A stretch of 64,000 nucleotides of DNA from Cheilinus undulatus (taxonomy: Eukaryota > Chordata > Actinopteri > Labriformes > Labridae): positions 20,612,196 through 20,676,195 of the forward strand of contig NC_054873.1 of the NCBI RefSeq assembly GCF_018320785.1, in the 5' to 3' direction. The notes under the pieces are model-generated. The model did no database searches. It was not told the origin of the DNA and worked only from the letters and a program-made list of their open reading frames with translations. A program made the translations under genes and the position numbers. Positions 26,548 to 38,160 of the stretch are shown one piece after another; positions within the stretch are counted from its first letter, which is position 1; the number at the start of each line of letters is the position of its first letter.

Positions 26548-26810
26548 ATCCTCCTGTTTAAAGAGCCCATGTAGCAACAAAATAAAAAGGCAGCTATCTG
26601 TAAAATTTGTAACATCTTTATCCAAAAGTGACATTTTGAATGCAATGTAAATCTAAATTAAAAACTTGTGATATTGTATGTATTTTAAATAGTGAGATAT
26701 AAATGTCAATGTCAATGCATACTTTGTTTATATGTTTCTTTGGCATGGAGAGTGTTTCTGTCATCCTTGATTTGCTGAAAAAATAAAGCCAGATCTTATG
26801 TAGGTTTAAC
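26548..26810 (+). other. 3' UTR with two AATAAA signals
   Basis: AATAAA at 26581-26586, only 34 bases after the stop, and another at 26782-26787. Either could end the transcript of the cysteine-rich gene. Confidence 0.55.
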
Positions 26811-29800
26811 TTTATGTTGTCAATTTCTGAACACTGGCACTTTTTACAGCATTTAAAAATAATACTAATATCTTTATTTACTATATTTTTCTTCTTTTTT
26901 TTTTGTTTATTTTAATATTTTGTGTAATTTATCTTTGCTTTATCTACGGCAAAGCTCACTCCAAAAATAATCCCATGAGAGGTTTTGTATGTAACTGACA
27001 TGAATTTATTTCATTTTAAAAATAACTCTAAAATGACAAAGTCTCCATCAAAAGTTGAACTTTATGTCTTCAACTTTACCTGTTCTTCACTACTGATGAC
27101 TTCTCTATTTAAAATCAATTACACTTAAATGTTGGACTGAATTAATAAAAAAATGGCAACTAAAAAGAGCAGATTAGCCATGATAACTGAAGACCATATT
27201 CATACACCACTAAATGAAGAAACGTATTATTTCCACAACATTCAAAGAAAGTCCAGGAAATAATCTGGTGGGGTGGATTTGCAAAAGTCTGAGCATTGAA
27301 CTGAGACAAAGTACAAACATAATTTTGTTTAAGATACAGAACAAAAAAATAATTTTCTATAGATTCAGAGAAGAGCTAAGATTGTGAGAGCTAAAAAAAT
27401 ATTTATACAGGTGCACAGATTGTAAAAATCAGGTATGATACCGATGTTTTTTCATCACTTCTTTTGGTGTAAAACTCCCACAACACCAACATCTTTTCTT
27501 GTTTGAACATGAATACAGATCAGAGTTTGTAAAACATGTTGTTTCCTCTTCTCAGAATTATCTTATGTGAGCTAAATTCCTGCAACTTGATATGAGCAGA
27601 TAAAAATCTGCTGCTGATATTGGGCCATATGATGGTTATCAAAAGGGCAGATACCGATGTTTAAATGATGCATCAGAGCACCCCTATTTTTACATTTTCA
27701 CCATTCTCCAGGGCTTTCATTACATATGATTAAGGTTGATTATGGCAGTGTTCCCGACCAATTTTCCTTGGAGCCCCCCCTACATGCACCTAAGAAAAGA
27801 GGAGCCCCTCCAGAACCCAAGAGAGAAGAAAAAGTGATACACTGCCGCCAAAAATCAACACATATTTCAATTGTTTCACTGATAAACTCTAAAAAAGACC
27901 TTTGTATAAACTATTCAATACCTACTTTATCATGGTTTTACTCAATAATTGCAGATCTAATGTTGGCAGCCTCAGAGCAGACAAAGCCTTGCACCCCCCT
28001 AAGATCTTTGCCTTAATCTTTGATTAATCAGTCAATGAATGAGTTTTAGTCATGCTAGCCTCATTAATGTGAACATCATATATTATGTTTTGGTAGTTGG
28101 TTTCCAACTGATTTATCTCAACAACTGAATTTTTGTAATGAAATAAAAGCTCCCATGAAGAGTCTTTAGAGGGTAATGAGAAACAGAATTTTCTATTTAT
28201 TCCTCTATGTGATAAAAGAAAGAGATGATCAGCAATAATTTGACTTCTCATGTATACATAATATTCCTGAAGACTCTACTATGTGGTAAGTGTCAGACAA
28301 ACTTCACCAAAATCTACACAAACCCTTAATTCTATTGCTCTAAATTAAGAGCAGACATGAGCACCAGTTTGGCTTGGTGGGCTGATCAGTCACCCAGCTG
28401 CTGGGGTTGTAGTCCTCGGCGCACTGGTCGCAGGAACAACAAATCTACAAAGTTTGGTGCGTCTTCCCCCACTCACTCCCCATATTTCCTGTCTCTTTTC
28501 AGCTGTCCTATCAAAAGAGGCCCAAAAAAAACTAAAGAAGCAAATTACAACAAAATAACACACATAATTATTAACAAATGGTATGAGACAGTGGATAAAA
28601 AGGTTAGGGTTTGGTTAAACCACTATCCAAACTCTGTCAAGCCAAAAAGAAGAGACTGTTTACCCCATTTGGTTTTAAGTAACTTGGAAGAAGCTCCTTT
28701 CTTAAACAATGTTGATCTGTGAATAAGTGGAGATTTATGAAAGGAAAGAGGTGCAACAATGCTCTTCAATATTATCCATACAGGTCTTTTTTGTATAATT
28801 TCCAAGTAGTAAAGCATCCTGAAGCGACCCCTCTGCCATCGCTGCCCCCCTGACAGCCGATGGTTACTCAATAACAGACGGTTTATGAGGCAGCCATAAT
28901 GAAGCTTGTACAGACAGGGAATAAAGTGGGGACCGACAATGGACAGTTTGTTCTGTGTCCTTCGAATGTCAGCCATTTCTGAAGAAGAGAAGCCGTTTAT
29001 CAGCAGGGTTTCGCAAGAAGGAACCGTTTTTGTACCAAAACAAAGGCTTGGATTTTCTTTCATCTTCTTTTAACAATTGCATCACTGACAGGGTGTAAAT
29101 GATATCCTGGGTTTAATCAGAGAGAGGAAAGGACCCTGCAGCTCCTGCTCCAATTTGGTGAGTAAACAAACAGAAGCACGTGTCAGAGGAGACAAACATT
29201 AGAAGAATACATCTGCTTCAATTATTGTAGTGAGAATAGCAACTGAATTTTATTTTGATTGTTTGCAATTGGCATTAATAGCATTATTGGGATTTTTTAT
29301 ATTTAAAGGGAGATCTTAAATCTCTAAATGTGCATTATAATTTTATTTAGGGATTTGTCATCCTGCAGGATCAGAAGCAAAAAGAAACATCTAAAATCCT
29401 CGCGTAAACACATTTTGTCTGCTTCTACCTGCAGATACACATCAGCATATCAAGTGTCTATTATTAAGACGGGATCTGAGACTAAAGCATGCCGCCTCTG
29501 TTATCGTCCCACACAGCCGTCGCACTTTTTCACTGATAAAAAAACAGAGGATAACAAAGGACTGTCTGCGTGCCAGCTGTAATAAATGTGTCTGTGTCAG
29601 AGGAAACCCATGCTAGAGGTTTGAACACAACTCAGACACAGAGAACAATAGGAGAGATTATTATGAGGACGAACTTGATGCATAGGTTTTAGCTGCAGAC
29701 ATCAACACAGGATTATGGTCAGGGTGTCTGAAGACTCTTAATCATAGACAGCCATCCCACATTAAGGTTGCTAAATAAGAAATTGTAAAACAATACTCGA

Positions 29801-30085
29801 AATATCAAAAGAGCTGTTTTACACCTGTTGCATTTAAGGATATATCTTCTAGTGTGCATCCTTTAAAGCCACTGGGATATAAATGATAAATGAATATTTG
29901 AATCTATTCTATTCGTGCTTTAATCGCTCACTATAATACCATACATGAGCACAGCTTGTATTTAGTTGTTTTTTTTTTTTATTAAAGCAAACAATTAGAT
30001 TTAAAGGTTGTCAGACATTTAGAAACTTTTCAATACCACACATTTTAAAACCATCCAGTCTATGTTACTTCTATGTTTGACAGCA
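26811..30085. other. Intergenic, repeat fragments only
   Basis: No gene was recognised. The piece at 27745-28015 (GTTCCCGACCAATTTTCC..., GCACCCCCCTAAG) looks like a non-coding fish repeat related to hAT MITEs. A SINE lies at 28355-28550. Open frames near 28623-29063 and 29328-29582 have no family resemblance or splice support. Confidence 0.5.
28355..28550 (+). mobile_element. tRNA-derived SINE (copy 1)
   Basis: The body CCCACTCACTCCCCATATTTCC, TGTCTCTTTTCAGCTGTCC and TATCAAA followed by an A-rich tail with GGCCCAAAAAAAAC matches the common fish SINE whose tail ends CTGTCCTATCAAATAAAGGC. The head (GGTTGTAGTCCTC near 28403) is a decayed B box. Same family as 49975-50110. Confidence 0.65.
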
Positions 30086-30720
30086 ATGAAAAGAAACAAA
30101 ACGAAGCCAAAAAGATATCAAGATAACTCATACAGGTATATTGCCTCTTTTAATCCACTTCTTTCTACTTTGTGTGTTAATGTGTTTCTGTGAAAGGAAT
30201 CAGTTTATGGAATAATCTCGACAGAGAAACTAAAGAGTCTAAATCAATAATTATGTTTAAAAGAAATATTAAAGCTAGTATGATGAGAAAGTATGAAGAA
30301 AAAAGGTAAATTGTGTTAGGGGGCCAGGGTGCCATAATATTGATTTTCGGATTAGTATTCTTACTTATTGAGTGGTACCAGGATATAAGCCGCTGTTCTG
30401 GCCTGCAGCTTGTGTTTTATTTTTATATCTTACTCAATCAATCAAACTTTATTTATATAGCACCTTTCAAACAAATTCAATTGCAGTTCAAAGTGCTTTC
30501 CAGGATTGTACAAGTGATTGACAAAAAGGTATCATGGTAAAAAGGTTGAGTTTACTATGCAGGTAATGATCCGTTGATCAATGTTTTGTGAAAATGGGGC
30601 AGATATTATAAGACTATTCTTAATTCTGCTCCTTTTCATTCAAAGTGGACGATTTTTTATGTTTAATATGAATTGTTTTTTGTTTTGTTGAATAAAATAA
30701 ACAAATAAATAAATGCAAAA
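30086..30720 (+). mobile_element. LINE 3' fragment interrupted by another repeat
   Basis: At about 30198-30310 a frame reads GISLWNNLDRETKESKS followed by a Lys-rich end and stop. This is typical of the C-terminus of reverse transcriptase ORFs of fish non-LTR retrotransposons (pattern GxxLWNxLxxxxKxxxxxxxFK). The 3' part continues to the CTCCTTTTCATTCAAAG / AATAAAATAAACAAATAAAT tail near 30690. Between them, 30433-30525 is a separate repeat (next entry). The copy is 5'-truncated and frameshifted. Confidence 0.6.
30433..30525 (+). repeat. Interspersed repeat with AAACTTTATTTATATAGCACC motif
   Basis: The words CAATCAAACTTTATTTATA, TAGCACCTTTCA and CAAAGTGCTTT form a motif chain seen in many copies in fish genomes. 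It lies inside the LINE fragment and so is probably the later insertion. Its class is not certain. Confidence 0.5.
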
Positions 30721-32640
30721 TGTAGAAAATGGTACTTGATCTGTCACAATCTGCTCAAGTTTACATCAGAATTACTTTTTGAAATGGGAAATATATGTCT
30801 CTGATTTTGAGACTTCAGGTCAGAATATAATCACTGAAGCTGATAAAATGTTGTATAACATTCTCACTTTTGCTTTTAGAAAAATCATTATTACAAAGAT
30901 TTGTGTCTGGATCCCTCCTGTTAGGGGAGTAAAGTTAAATTAGAACTGGTTCCCTTTAGAGTATCTCACAAGTATTTTACATGCATAGACGGATTAGTTT
31001 TACAAAGTAAGGCAGCCCTATCCGATCTATATTAGGCCTGATCTCTCGCCGATTATTTTTCTATTGCCTGTAACTTTCTATGCAACTGTATCCATTAAAG
31101 CTATTCGCTTTCTTTAGTTTGTCATTGTTTGTAGCCTTTATTCAGGAAATTAAGAACATTAAATAAAAATATTGGAGAAAAAAAAGTACAAGTACTTAAA
31201 AAACATTCAGTTGTATTTTGGAGTAGAAGGTGCTGCAGGCAAAGTATCAATAGCTCACTCTTGTATTTGTGAAGTTGAGACTATTTGCAGTCTTATAACT
31301 GTATAATTATAAAAGTATCATATCTATGTTGATATACTCATACATACATATCTATATCTAAATTTACACTCTTTGCTGACAGCTGTTTATTAATTTAAAT
31401 GTCAATTCCTATATCTGGTATATAATTGGTGTTTTGCAAGAAAACTCACTCTGATGAAATACCTCACTGCAAATTCACATTTGCACTAGTTAATGAATCT
31501 TAATTATGCTATCGACCTTGTGTAAATTTGCCTACATCTTTGCACATTTTATGCTTTTGATAATGTCTTTTCAGCATTTTTGCACCCTTTGCACATGTTA
31601 CAACCGCACCATCACTGCACAAGGACTTCCATATGTTAGAAAAATACCTAACAAGAGTTTGTAAGTTTTTAAATCTATATCTTTTATTTTTTAATATTTA
31701 ATGTTTAATTCCTGTACATTAAGAGCCAATCTAACAGGAGACATATTCCTGATTGCATAAGCATTCTTGACCAATAAAGCCGATTCTGATTATTTGTGGC
31801 TCATGATTATTTGTGACTTCCCCTCTCAGCTATCTGTGGTCACTGACATCTCTGAATGCTTCTGTTGATTATGGCCGTCTGTTTTTGTTTCTATTGGTAG
31901 GTTTTGAAGAGAAATCTTGAAAAGTGCTTCACTGAAAACATGATAGGTTTATGAGTTGTTACCAGTTTAATTATAACTGTAAGAAGCAAGTATTAGAATT
32001 AGAGATATTGATTATTCAATAATCTGACAAGACAGCTGCAAAGATTTGTTATTTATATTCAAAAAGTCAAACATTTTCTGGTTCCAGATTTTTATATGAA
32101 GGAGGGTCATAAAGGAAGAAATGAATTTACTTTCCTGTGTTGTAAAACTAATGAAAAGAAAAAAATATATAAATATTTTTCAACACTAGGTTCAAAATGT
32201 GGAGACTTCACTTAGGGGTAATGATGAGCATTTTTTTTTTTTTTTTTTTTATGATATTGACCAAAAATCAACAGACAATCTCTCTTTAAAATATGTTTTA
32301 GTGGTGGCTCTAATTTAAGTCTGAACAGACTGGGATTTATGCCTGAAAAGAAACAACAAAGTAAATAAACAGTAGTGTCTGCACCTTGTTTTTGTAGTGT
32401 CTTGAGATAACTTTTGTCATGAATCAGCATTATACAGATAAAGGGATAGAGCAAATGATCAGTAGACTTAGTATAAAAGAAACTAATGAGTTTATATAAC
32501 AAGTTGCTACAAAAATCCTTAGTTCCTGAAGATATTAATAAAAGAGAGACTATTTCAAAAAGATGGCTTAACATGTCCACTTTCCTCTTTTAACCCTGGT
32601 TACTTTTCCCTCTGAGGACTAAAACCACACAGCCACAGAG
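30721..32640. other. AT-rich intergenic spacer
   Basis: No exons or long repeats were recognised. A 20-base T-run lies at 32231. The parp16 3' end is expected near 32640-32660. Confidence 0.5.
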
Positions 32641-32949
32641 CTGATCTTAAAATCAGGATGTTTACTAAACCATACAAATTACAGATGAAACATTGCATAA
32701 CATTTTTAAGAGTGAAACAATCTTAACTCCCATTTCAGCTAAATTAATACAAAGTAGAACAGCTGCTAATATAAAGATATCTTGTTTGGGAATTACAGTA
32801 ATTAAAGTTATTTGTACAAAGAAATAGAAGTCTGATTGTAGAGAGAAAACAGTCTAAAGGTGCATAAAACTTCAGTCAGGCCTCTAATCAGTCTGATCAG
32901 GAAGGCACCAACGATATCAAACATCCAGGCCATCCGTCCCGCCGTCCTG
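32641..32949 (-). other. parp16: parp16 3' UTR (likely)
   Basis: Downstream of the TGA (32952-32950). No AATAAA is seen on the minus strand nearby; an AGTAAA variant lies at 32666-32661. The true end is uncertain. Confidence 0.35.
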
Positions 32950-35766
32950 TCACCTGAACAGTCTGTTCCAAAAGGATACGAAGGCGGTGGAGTTAAAGGC
33001 ACCGATTAAAATGAGCAGCAGAAGATAGAGACTCATCATGATGGCAAAGTGGTGTCTGAGGAGCCACGAGGAGCTGCGGGAATGTCTGGAAAGGAAAAAT
33101 CCGAACGTGACACTTTGTTCATCAAAGAAAAACTAAATGTATTCATTTATTTTGTTAACTGAAAAACAAAGGATTTAAAGGAGGAACATTGTAGTTTAAT
33201 TGAAACATTTTGATCAAATAAAATCCAGTCATGTTAAAAAAATATAACCTTACATGACAGTTTCACATTTCTATTAAAAAGGATATATTTCACGTCCATC
33301 TGGGCAACGTCCTAGAGTCTGTGCTTGGGAAGGGCAGAACTTTTTAAAAAAGATCTTGGAGGATGATTGGACGAATGTTCTGTCTATCACATTCATTATG
33401 AGACGATCAAAACAAGAAATTCTTTTCCATCAAGAAAACTTTTCAGTGCGATTCTTTGCAAATCTTTTAAGAAGAATGTTGTCCATTTCTGATAACAGCG
33501 AGCTATAACCTTGTTCACCTTGAATGATGCTGATTGGTTCATCTGTTCTCTTACCAGACACAAAGTTTTCAGATTGAGGCTTTGTAGGACAGATCTGCCT
33601 GATGAAATCTGGCCAATCCATTGGCTTTGAAAGGTTATGCAAAATGCCTTTTTCAACTTTACCATTTGGAGGAAGAAAACAGTAAACAAAAAAGGATGTA
33701 GCTTTTGCTACATGACTATGACTTAACCTTACCTAGACAGGTGCCTCCTCTGAGAATAAACCAACAGGTATTTCACTCTCAAAAGTTGATTGTTGGTAAC
33801 TACAAAGTACTTCTGTGGCACATCTCCTCCTTCACTGTTCTTTGCTCTTGAGCGCTGGCGGTCAATGATTTCAGAGTCTGAAATGAGAGAATATTGTCAG
33901 ACACAAGTTGAGATGCAGGATGATTTAAAAAATTCTTTGAGTCCTAACATTAACGCACCTTTTTTCTTCACCTGGCACTTTACGTCAGGGTGATCAATGA
34001 CTTCACACAAGGCAACACAACTGAGCAGTGAGCCTAGAAGACTTTCTCTCCAGCCACTGCTGTGAGGACTGTAGAGAACAGCCATGCTGAGGTCACTGGT
34101 GAGGTAGGTCCCCTCTCCAAACACAGAGTTCTGCGAACCACATGCAGACAAGAGACCAAACTAAATCTGTTTTTGTGGGTTGAGCAGAGACATGGATTCA
34201 GAAAGATTTCTGATCTTCATGGTGCAGTAATCTCTGCCCTTCAACAGTGATAACACTTCCAAAAAGACATTAATGGCTAAACTAACCTTATTAAGGTGGC
34301 AGTGCAGCCCGTTGTGAATGATAGAGTGAAAGTTCTCCAGTCGGCTCCCATGGAATGCATAAAAAACATCTCTTCCAGCCTTTGTCTTTTCAAATCTGGC
34401 GTTCATCTGATCACAGTACTCCAGCTCAAACAAGAAGTCAGGTACAGGTGCCGTAATCCCCTCATTTTCAGTCAGGTTGCAAAGTTTTCCATACTGGTAG
34501 AGATGGAAGAAACATAATGTGAACAAAAACAACTAAAAAGATGTTATAATCAATGTATCAGTTCTTTTAGGTGTGTACCTCTTCTTTCTGCAGCGTCTTC
34601 ACAGCAAAGCTCTTTGAGGAGAGGATCCAGTGTGTGAGAGCCAGATAATGATCGCCCTCTCTGGGTCGCAGTCTCACCAACTCTCTCACCCCAGGCAAAG
34701 AGTTTACATCTGCCAACTACAGAACAAAAAACCCACAAAAACGTATTATCATGCTGAGAGAACAGGAGAGGTCTCACCTGTCTATGCCTTTTTCCCTTTC
34801 TCTTGTAACCTAAGATATCATCTTGTATGGACATCAGCGCCAGCAAAATGTCTAGACTGCATTTTGACATGATAATATTTCTACCTTATTAAGAGGGCAA
34901 TAGAAAAGCAGATACAGAAGCGTGATTTAACATACAGTATATATTTATGGCAATCTAACTGCTGCATATTGGGCAACATATTATGCATTTACATTACAGA
35001 TACTCAATGACCTGCATATTTCCATGAGTTTATTCTATGTCAGACTTTAGTTCATTTAATTTGTTATAATATTAAGCATAAAAGTTGCCATTTAAGGTAT
35101 TGTACCAAGGTTACATAACAGCATAATATAATCTATGTAATAACAAACACATACACCACAAAGTAATGCAGAGCAGAACATCATAAGTTGATCACATAAA
35201 GTGGCTTCTGAAAAAAATTTTTTTTATTTTATGAACCCTCTAAACAAATGAAAGGATTAGAGCGGGTTTAAATGAGAAAGCAGCAGCTTTGTTTCTGTAT
35301 ATCAAATATTTCTTAAACCATCTATTTATCCATCTTAATGTTTTGAAAACCATACAAATAGGGAGTCATGTTTACCATATTTCTAAACAGACCAATATAT
35401 TTAGCGACATGATAGTGCCACCAAGTGGCTGGTCGTATTCATGTATATTCTATCTAAATAATCAAAACAACGTTTGTCTAAATTAACCTACTACCTTAGA
35501 TGGTTACTTCTAATATCAAAAAGCAGGCTAAGTCTTTGCTTCGTTTAAGTTGACTTTCAGGGGTGATAATGTCTTACCAGCTCATCAAAGTCCTTATTTT
35601 CCCCACTGATGTATCTGGGAGGGAAGGGCCTTAGCAGCGAATCTCTCTTGTAGTTCTGTGCAGCAGCGACAAACAGGCTGAAGCGGAGGTCTGCTGCTAC
35701 AGGATCTCTGTGCAGACAGGAGCACACCAGCTCTCTGACCGCCTCAGGTGGGAGAGGGGGCTGCAT
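32950..35766 (-). CDS. parp16: Protein mono-ADP-ribosyltransferase PARP16
   Basis: PARP16 is a tail-anchored ER enzyme that mono-ADP-ribosylates itself and targets such as importin beta, PERK and IRE1 in the unfolded-protein response. Exons in gene order: 35766-35578, 34716-34579, 34493-34287, 34130-33959, 33877-33733, 33085-32950, giving 328 aa (human 322). The helical N-terminal regulatory domain is in exons 1-2. The ART domain has the catalytic H-Y-Y triad: H157 (YAFHGSR), Y187 (GEGTYLTSD), Y259 (PQKYFVVTN). Spacings of 30 and 72 match human H152/Y182/Y254. The C-terminus has a hydrophobic anchor ([15 protein letters not shown] within exon 6) followed by FWNRLFR. The start at 35766 matches the human start and lies in an exon whose acceptor ends at 35775, so a 5' noncoding exon exists upstream. 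The last intron holds a RecQ-like repeat. Confidence 0.95.
33290..33700 (-). repeat. Dispersed repeat with RecQ-helicase-like peptide (copy 6)
   Basis: Inside the last parp16 intron, reading on the minus strand. One frame gives LLSEMDN and the next [20 protein letters not shown], again like the lead-in to a RecQ Walker A ([18 protein letters not shown]). The flank at 33314-33420 (GCTTGGGAAGGGCAGAACTT, GATTGGACGAATGTTCTGTC) is the reverse complement of the 18.56-18.64 kb block of copy 2, confirming one family. Confidence 0.55.
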
Positions 35767-36145
35767 TCCCAGCACTGTAGACACAGGTGATAAAGTCACA
35801 CCAAAATGAGATGAAAGTACAATGTTTAAAGAAGAGAAAACAGCTCATGAGCACATGTACATGAGGGCTGCAGCACAGAAAAACTGTGGTGTTAAACTAG
35901 TGGTGATTATTTCCCATGTGATTTAGAGTGATTCATCAATTTAAAAAAGGAAGCACTGCCAAGTGCAATGTCTCCAAGAGACTAAGTCCAAGTCTACAAA
36001 ATTTAGAATTATTTTAACACAATTAAAAGCTAAAAGTCAACAATTTTAAATGAGAACAATGGAAACCTTTACACTGTACAATTAAAAATCATAATTGCAT
36101 GCAGGGCTTGACATTTACACCAAAAAACTAGCCAAATTCCAATTC

Positions 36146-36400
36146 TCGTTCCAAGTATGGAATGTAGAATTCATTCCATGGAAAGTAGAATTCATTCTAT
36201 GGAATGAAGATTTCATTCTATGGAATGTAAAATTCATTCTATAAAGTGTAGATTTCACTCTTTGGAATGTAGAATTCATTCTATGGAATGAAGATTTCAT
36301 TCTATGGAATGTAGAATTCATTCCATAGAATAGAGATTCCATTCTATGGAATGTAGATTTCATTCCATGGAATGCTGATTTCATTCAGCTGAATACTGAT
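36146..36400. repeat. 21-bp minisatellite of GAATG/CATTC palindromic units
   Basis: About twelve tandem copies of a 21-bp unit such as ATTCATTCTATGGAATGTAG(A). Each unit is itself nearly palindromic (ATTCTATGGAAT or ATTCCATGGAAT). Because 21 is a multiple of three, the minus strand stays open over about 90 codons with a seven-residue repeat (MNSTFHR, MKSSFHR). This is a by-product, not evidence of a gene. It lies in the parp16 5' intron. Confidence 0.85.
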
Positions 36401-36659
36401 TCCAGTCTATGAGCCACTGATGGTATACCAGAAGAAGTCCTGGTCCTGGAATAAGACTGTTTATCTTATCTGTCCAAATAGTCACTTGCTCCTGAATCTC
36501 CATTCAAGGATGACAGCACTTTGAGAGACAACTCAAGGATTGTTAAGACAAACCTTCGACAGGATCTTTTTTGTCAGTGGCATTCTGCTAATTTATGAAT
36601 ACAGTAACCAGCAAATGCAAGATGGAACAATAGCTCTTTCAGACAGCAATGCAACCGTA

Positions 36660-37345
36660 CACAGATGGGGTATGAAGGACTCTGTCAAGATGTAAAGCAG
36701 CTCCACAAACATCTAGAGTGACAGAAGCAAAACTGCTGGTAAGAGATGAATGAAAAACTCAAGATCAGCCAGGAGCTTGAGTAGATCAAACTGCAGCTTG
36801 CAAAGAAGAAAGCCCTCAAAGAAATGTACATAAACCAGGGAAAGGAGACTGAAAGAACACTTGAGAGGCTGGAAAAATACAGCAACCAAGAAACTCTCTG
36901 CTTTCAAGATTGCAAAGAAAAAGTTCATGAAACTAACAGGCAGAAGCAGAAGAAACATCTTCATGCTGACTAGGAGGAGCTGAAAATGGCGTAATTTGTG
37001 AACAGAAACAAGTTCACCAAGGCTCTCCAGGAAGAGAAGGAGCTTCAAGCCAGACATGAAGCTGGCATGATTGATGCTAAACAGATGGTGGACAATCATA
37101 AGCTCAAGATTGAAGAGCAAAGTCAGGTTAACGCAGAGAGAGAGTCCAGAGACCAGCAGCTGATTTGGACTCTAAAAGATGAAAATGATGCCCTCACAGA
37201 GAAGATAATAGAGAAGTTTTCTGCCCTGCAGCAGGCTGCCAAAGAGAAGGAGCAGATTTTGAAGACTGAGCTGGAGAACCTCAAGAGCCAGCTCATGGAT
37301 CAGAAGGCACAAAAACAGCTGATAAATAATAAAAGGCTTTTTTCA
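36660..37345 (+). pseudogene. Decayed coiled-coil reading frame, unidentified
   Basis: A single continuous frame of about 220 codons is strongly Glu/Lys/Gln-rich with heptad spacing (EMNEKLKISQELE, KETERTLERLEKY, ALQEEKELQARHEAG, EKEQILKTELENLKSQL). It is broken by several in-frame stops, mostly at codons that could have been Gln, and has no clear start. The intact part runs from about 36998 to 37340 (about 115 codons). No introns are apparent, so it may be a retrocopy or an old exon of a long coiled-coil protein. I cannot name the parent. It lies antisense in the parp16 5' intron. Confidence 0.55.
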
Positions 37346-38067
37346 GTCGATATTATGTAACAGGTGTAGAATAAATACAAAAATAACTATAAGGTTGATA
37401 ACATTATAGGGAAAGATAAATGTGTTTTAATATTGCACTCATACAAATAGATTTGCATTGCTCTCACGATTTGAGCAAGGTAGCTTTGCATATATTCAAA
37501 CGATAACTTTTCCTCCCCCATCAACATCTAACTTTGAAGGGTAGACATTTTCGGCCAACGATACAAAATTATCCTCAACGCCTCACTTTGAACTCGTGCA
37601 CTTGTTCGTTAACGACCCATCAGGTCAGGCAACTTTGGCCAAATTAGCTGAAGTCGAACTGTCAAGTTTGACACGACCTTACCCTTGTTAATATTTAACG
37701 TCCACATTTACTTTTATGGTCCATATTCAAAACAAAAGCTGACACTCCAAAACAAACCCCTCCATGCAACATTTCTACGTGTAGAACTGTCCACGAAAAA
37801 GCTGACACCACTCCTCAGCTCCTTTATTGAGCTAACTAACTAGTTATGTTGTCTCTCAGAGTAAGAGAGCTAGCTAGACTAGCTAACATAAGCTGAGCTA
37901 CAAGTCAAAAGCTGCTAATTTCTCTGTCGCCAAATGGGCTGACTGGTTTAAATTACGGCATTGTCATAAAAAATTTGAGATCCTGAATGTGTCAGGGATT
38001 GTCCTGAGTGGCATGTAAACCAATTTCGCTCGAAAGACACAGGTTTTATATAAGAAATTGTCTTTAC

Positions 38068-38160
38068 CTTTAGTCTTCCTCAACTCATAGCACACCAGAA
38101 CAGCGGACGTTAGCTTTCGGCACTGCTGCGTTCACATGCCGTAAGAGTGTCGGCATTGCT
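38068..38160 (-). other. parp16: Candidate parp16 5' noncoding exon / promoter side
   Basis: On the minus strand, GAGGAAGACTAAAG followed by GTAAAGAC makes a fair donor at 38068/38067. The upstream side (to about 38160) is locally CpG-richer, with CGGACG and GCGTTCAC words. This would put the transcription start about 2.3 kb upstream of the coding start. Tentative. Confidence 0.35.

Noticed and set aside
28623-29063. 146-codon minus-strand open frame
   Set aside because: No family motif, no splice context, composition like random AT-rich DNA.
29328-29582. 84-codon Cys/Lys-containing open frame
   Set aside because: Looked briefly like a zinc-binding protein, but no regular Cys/His spacing and no flanking exons.
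36115-36384. Seven-residue repeat protein MNSTFHR
   Set aside because: It follows from a 21-bp tandem repeat being a multiple of three; there is no start context or conservation evidence.
36146-36400. CRISPR-like array
   Set aside because: Units are contiguous with no unique spacers, and the host is a vertebrate.
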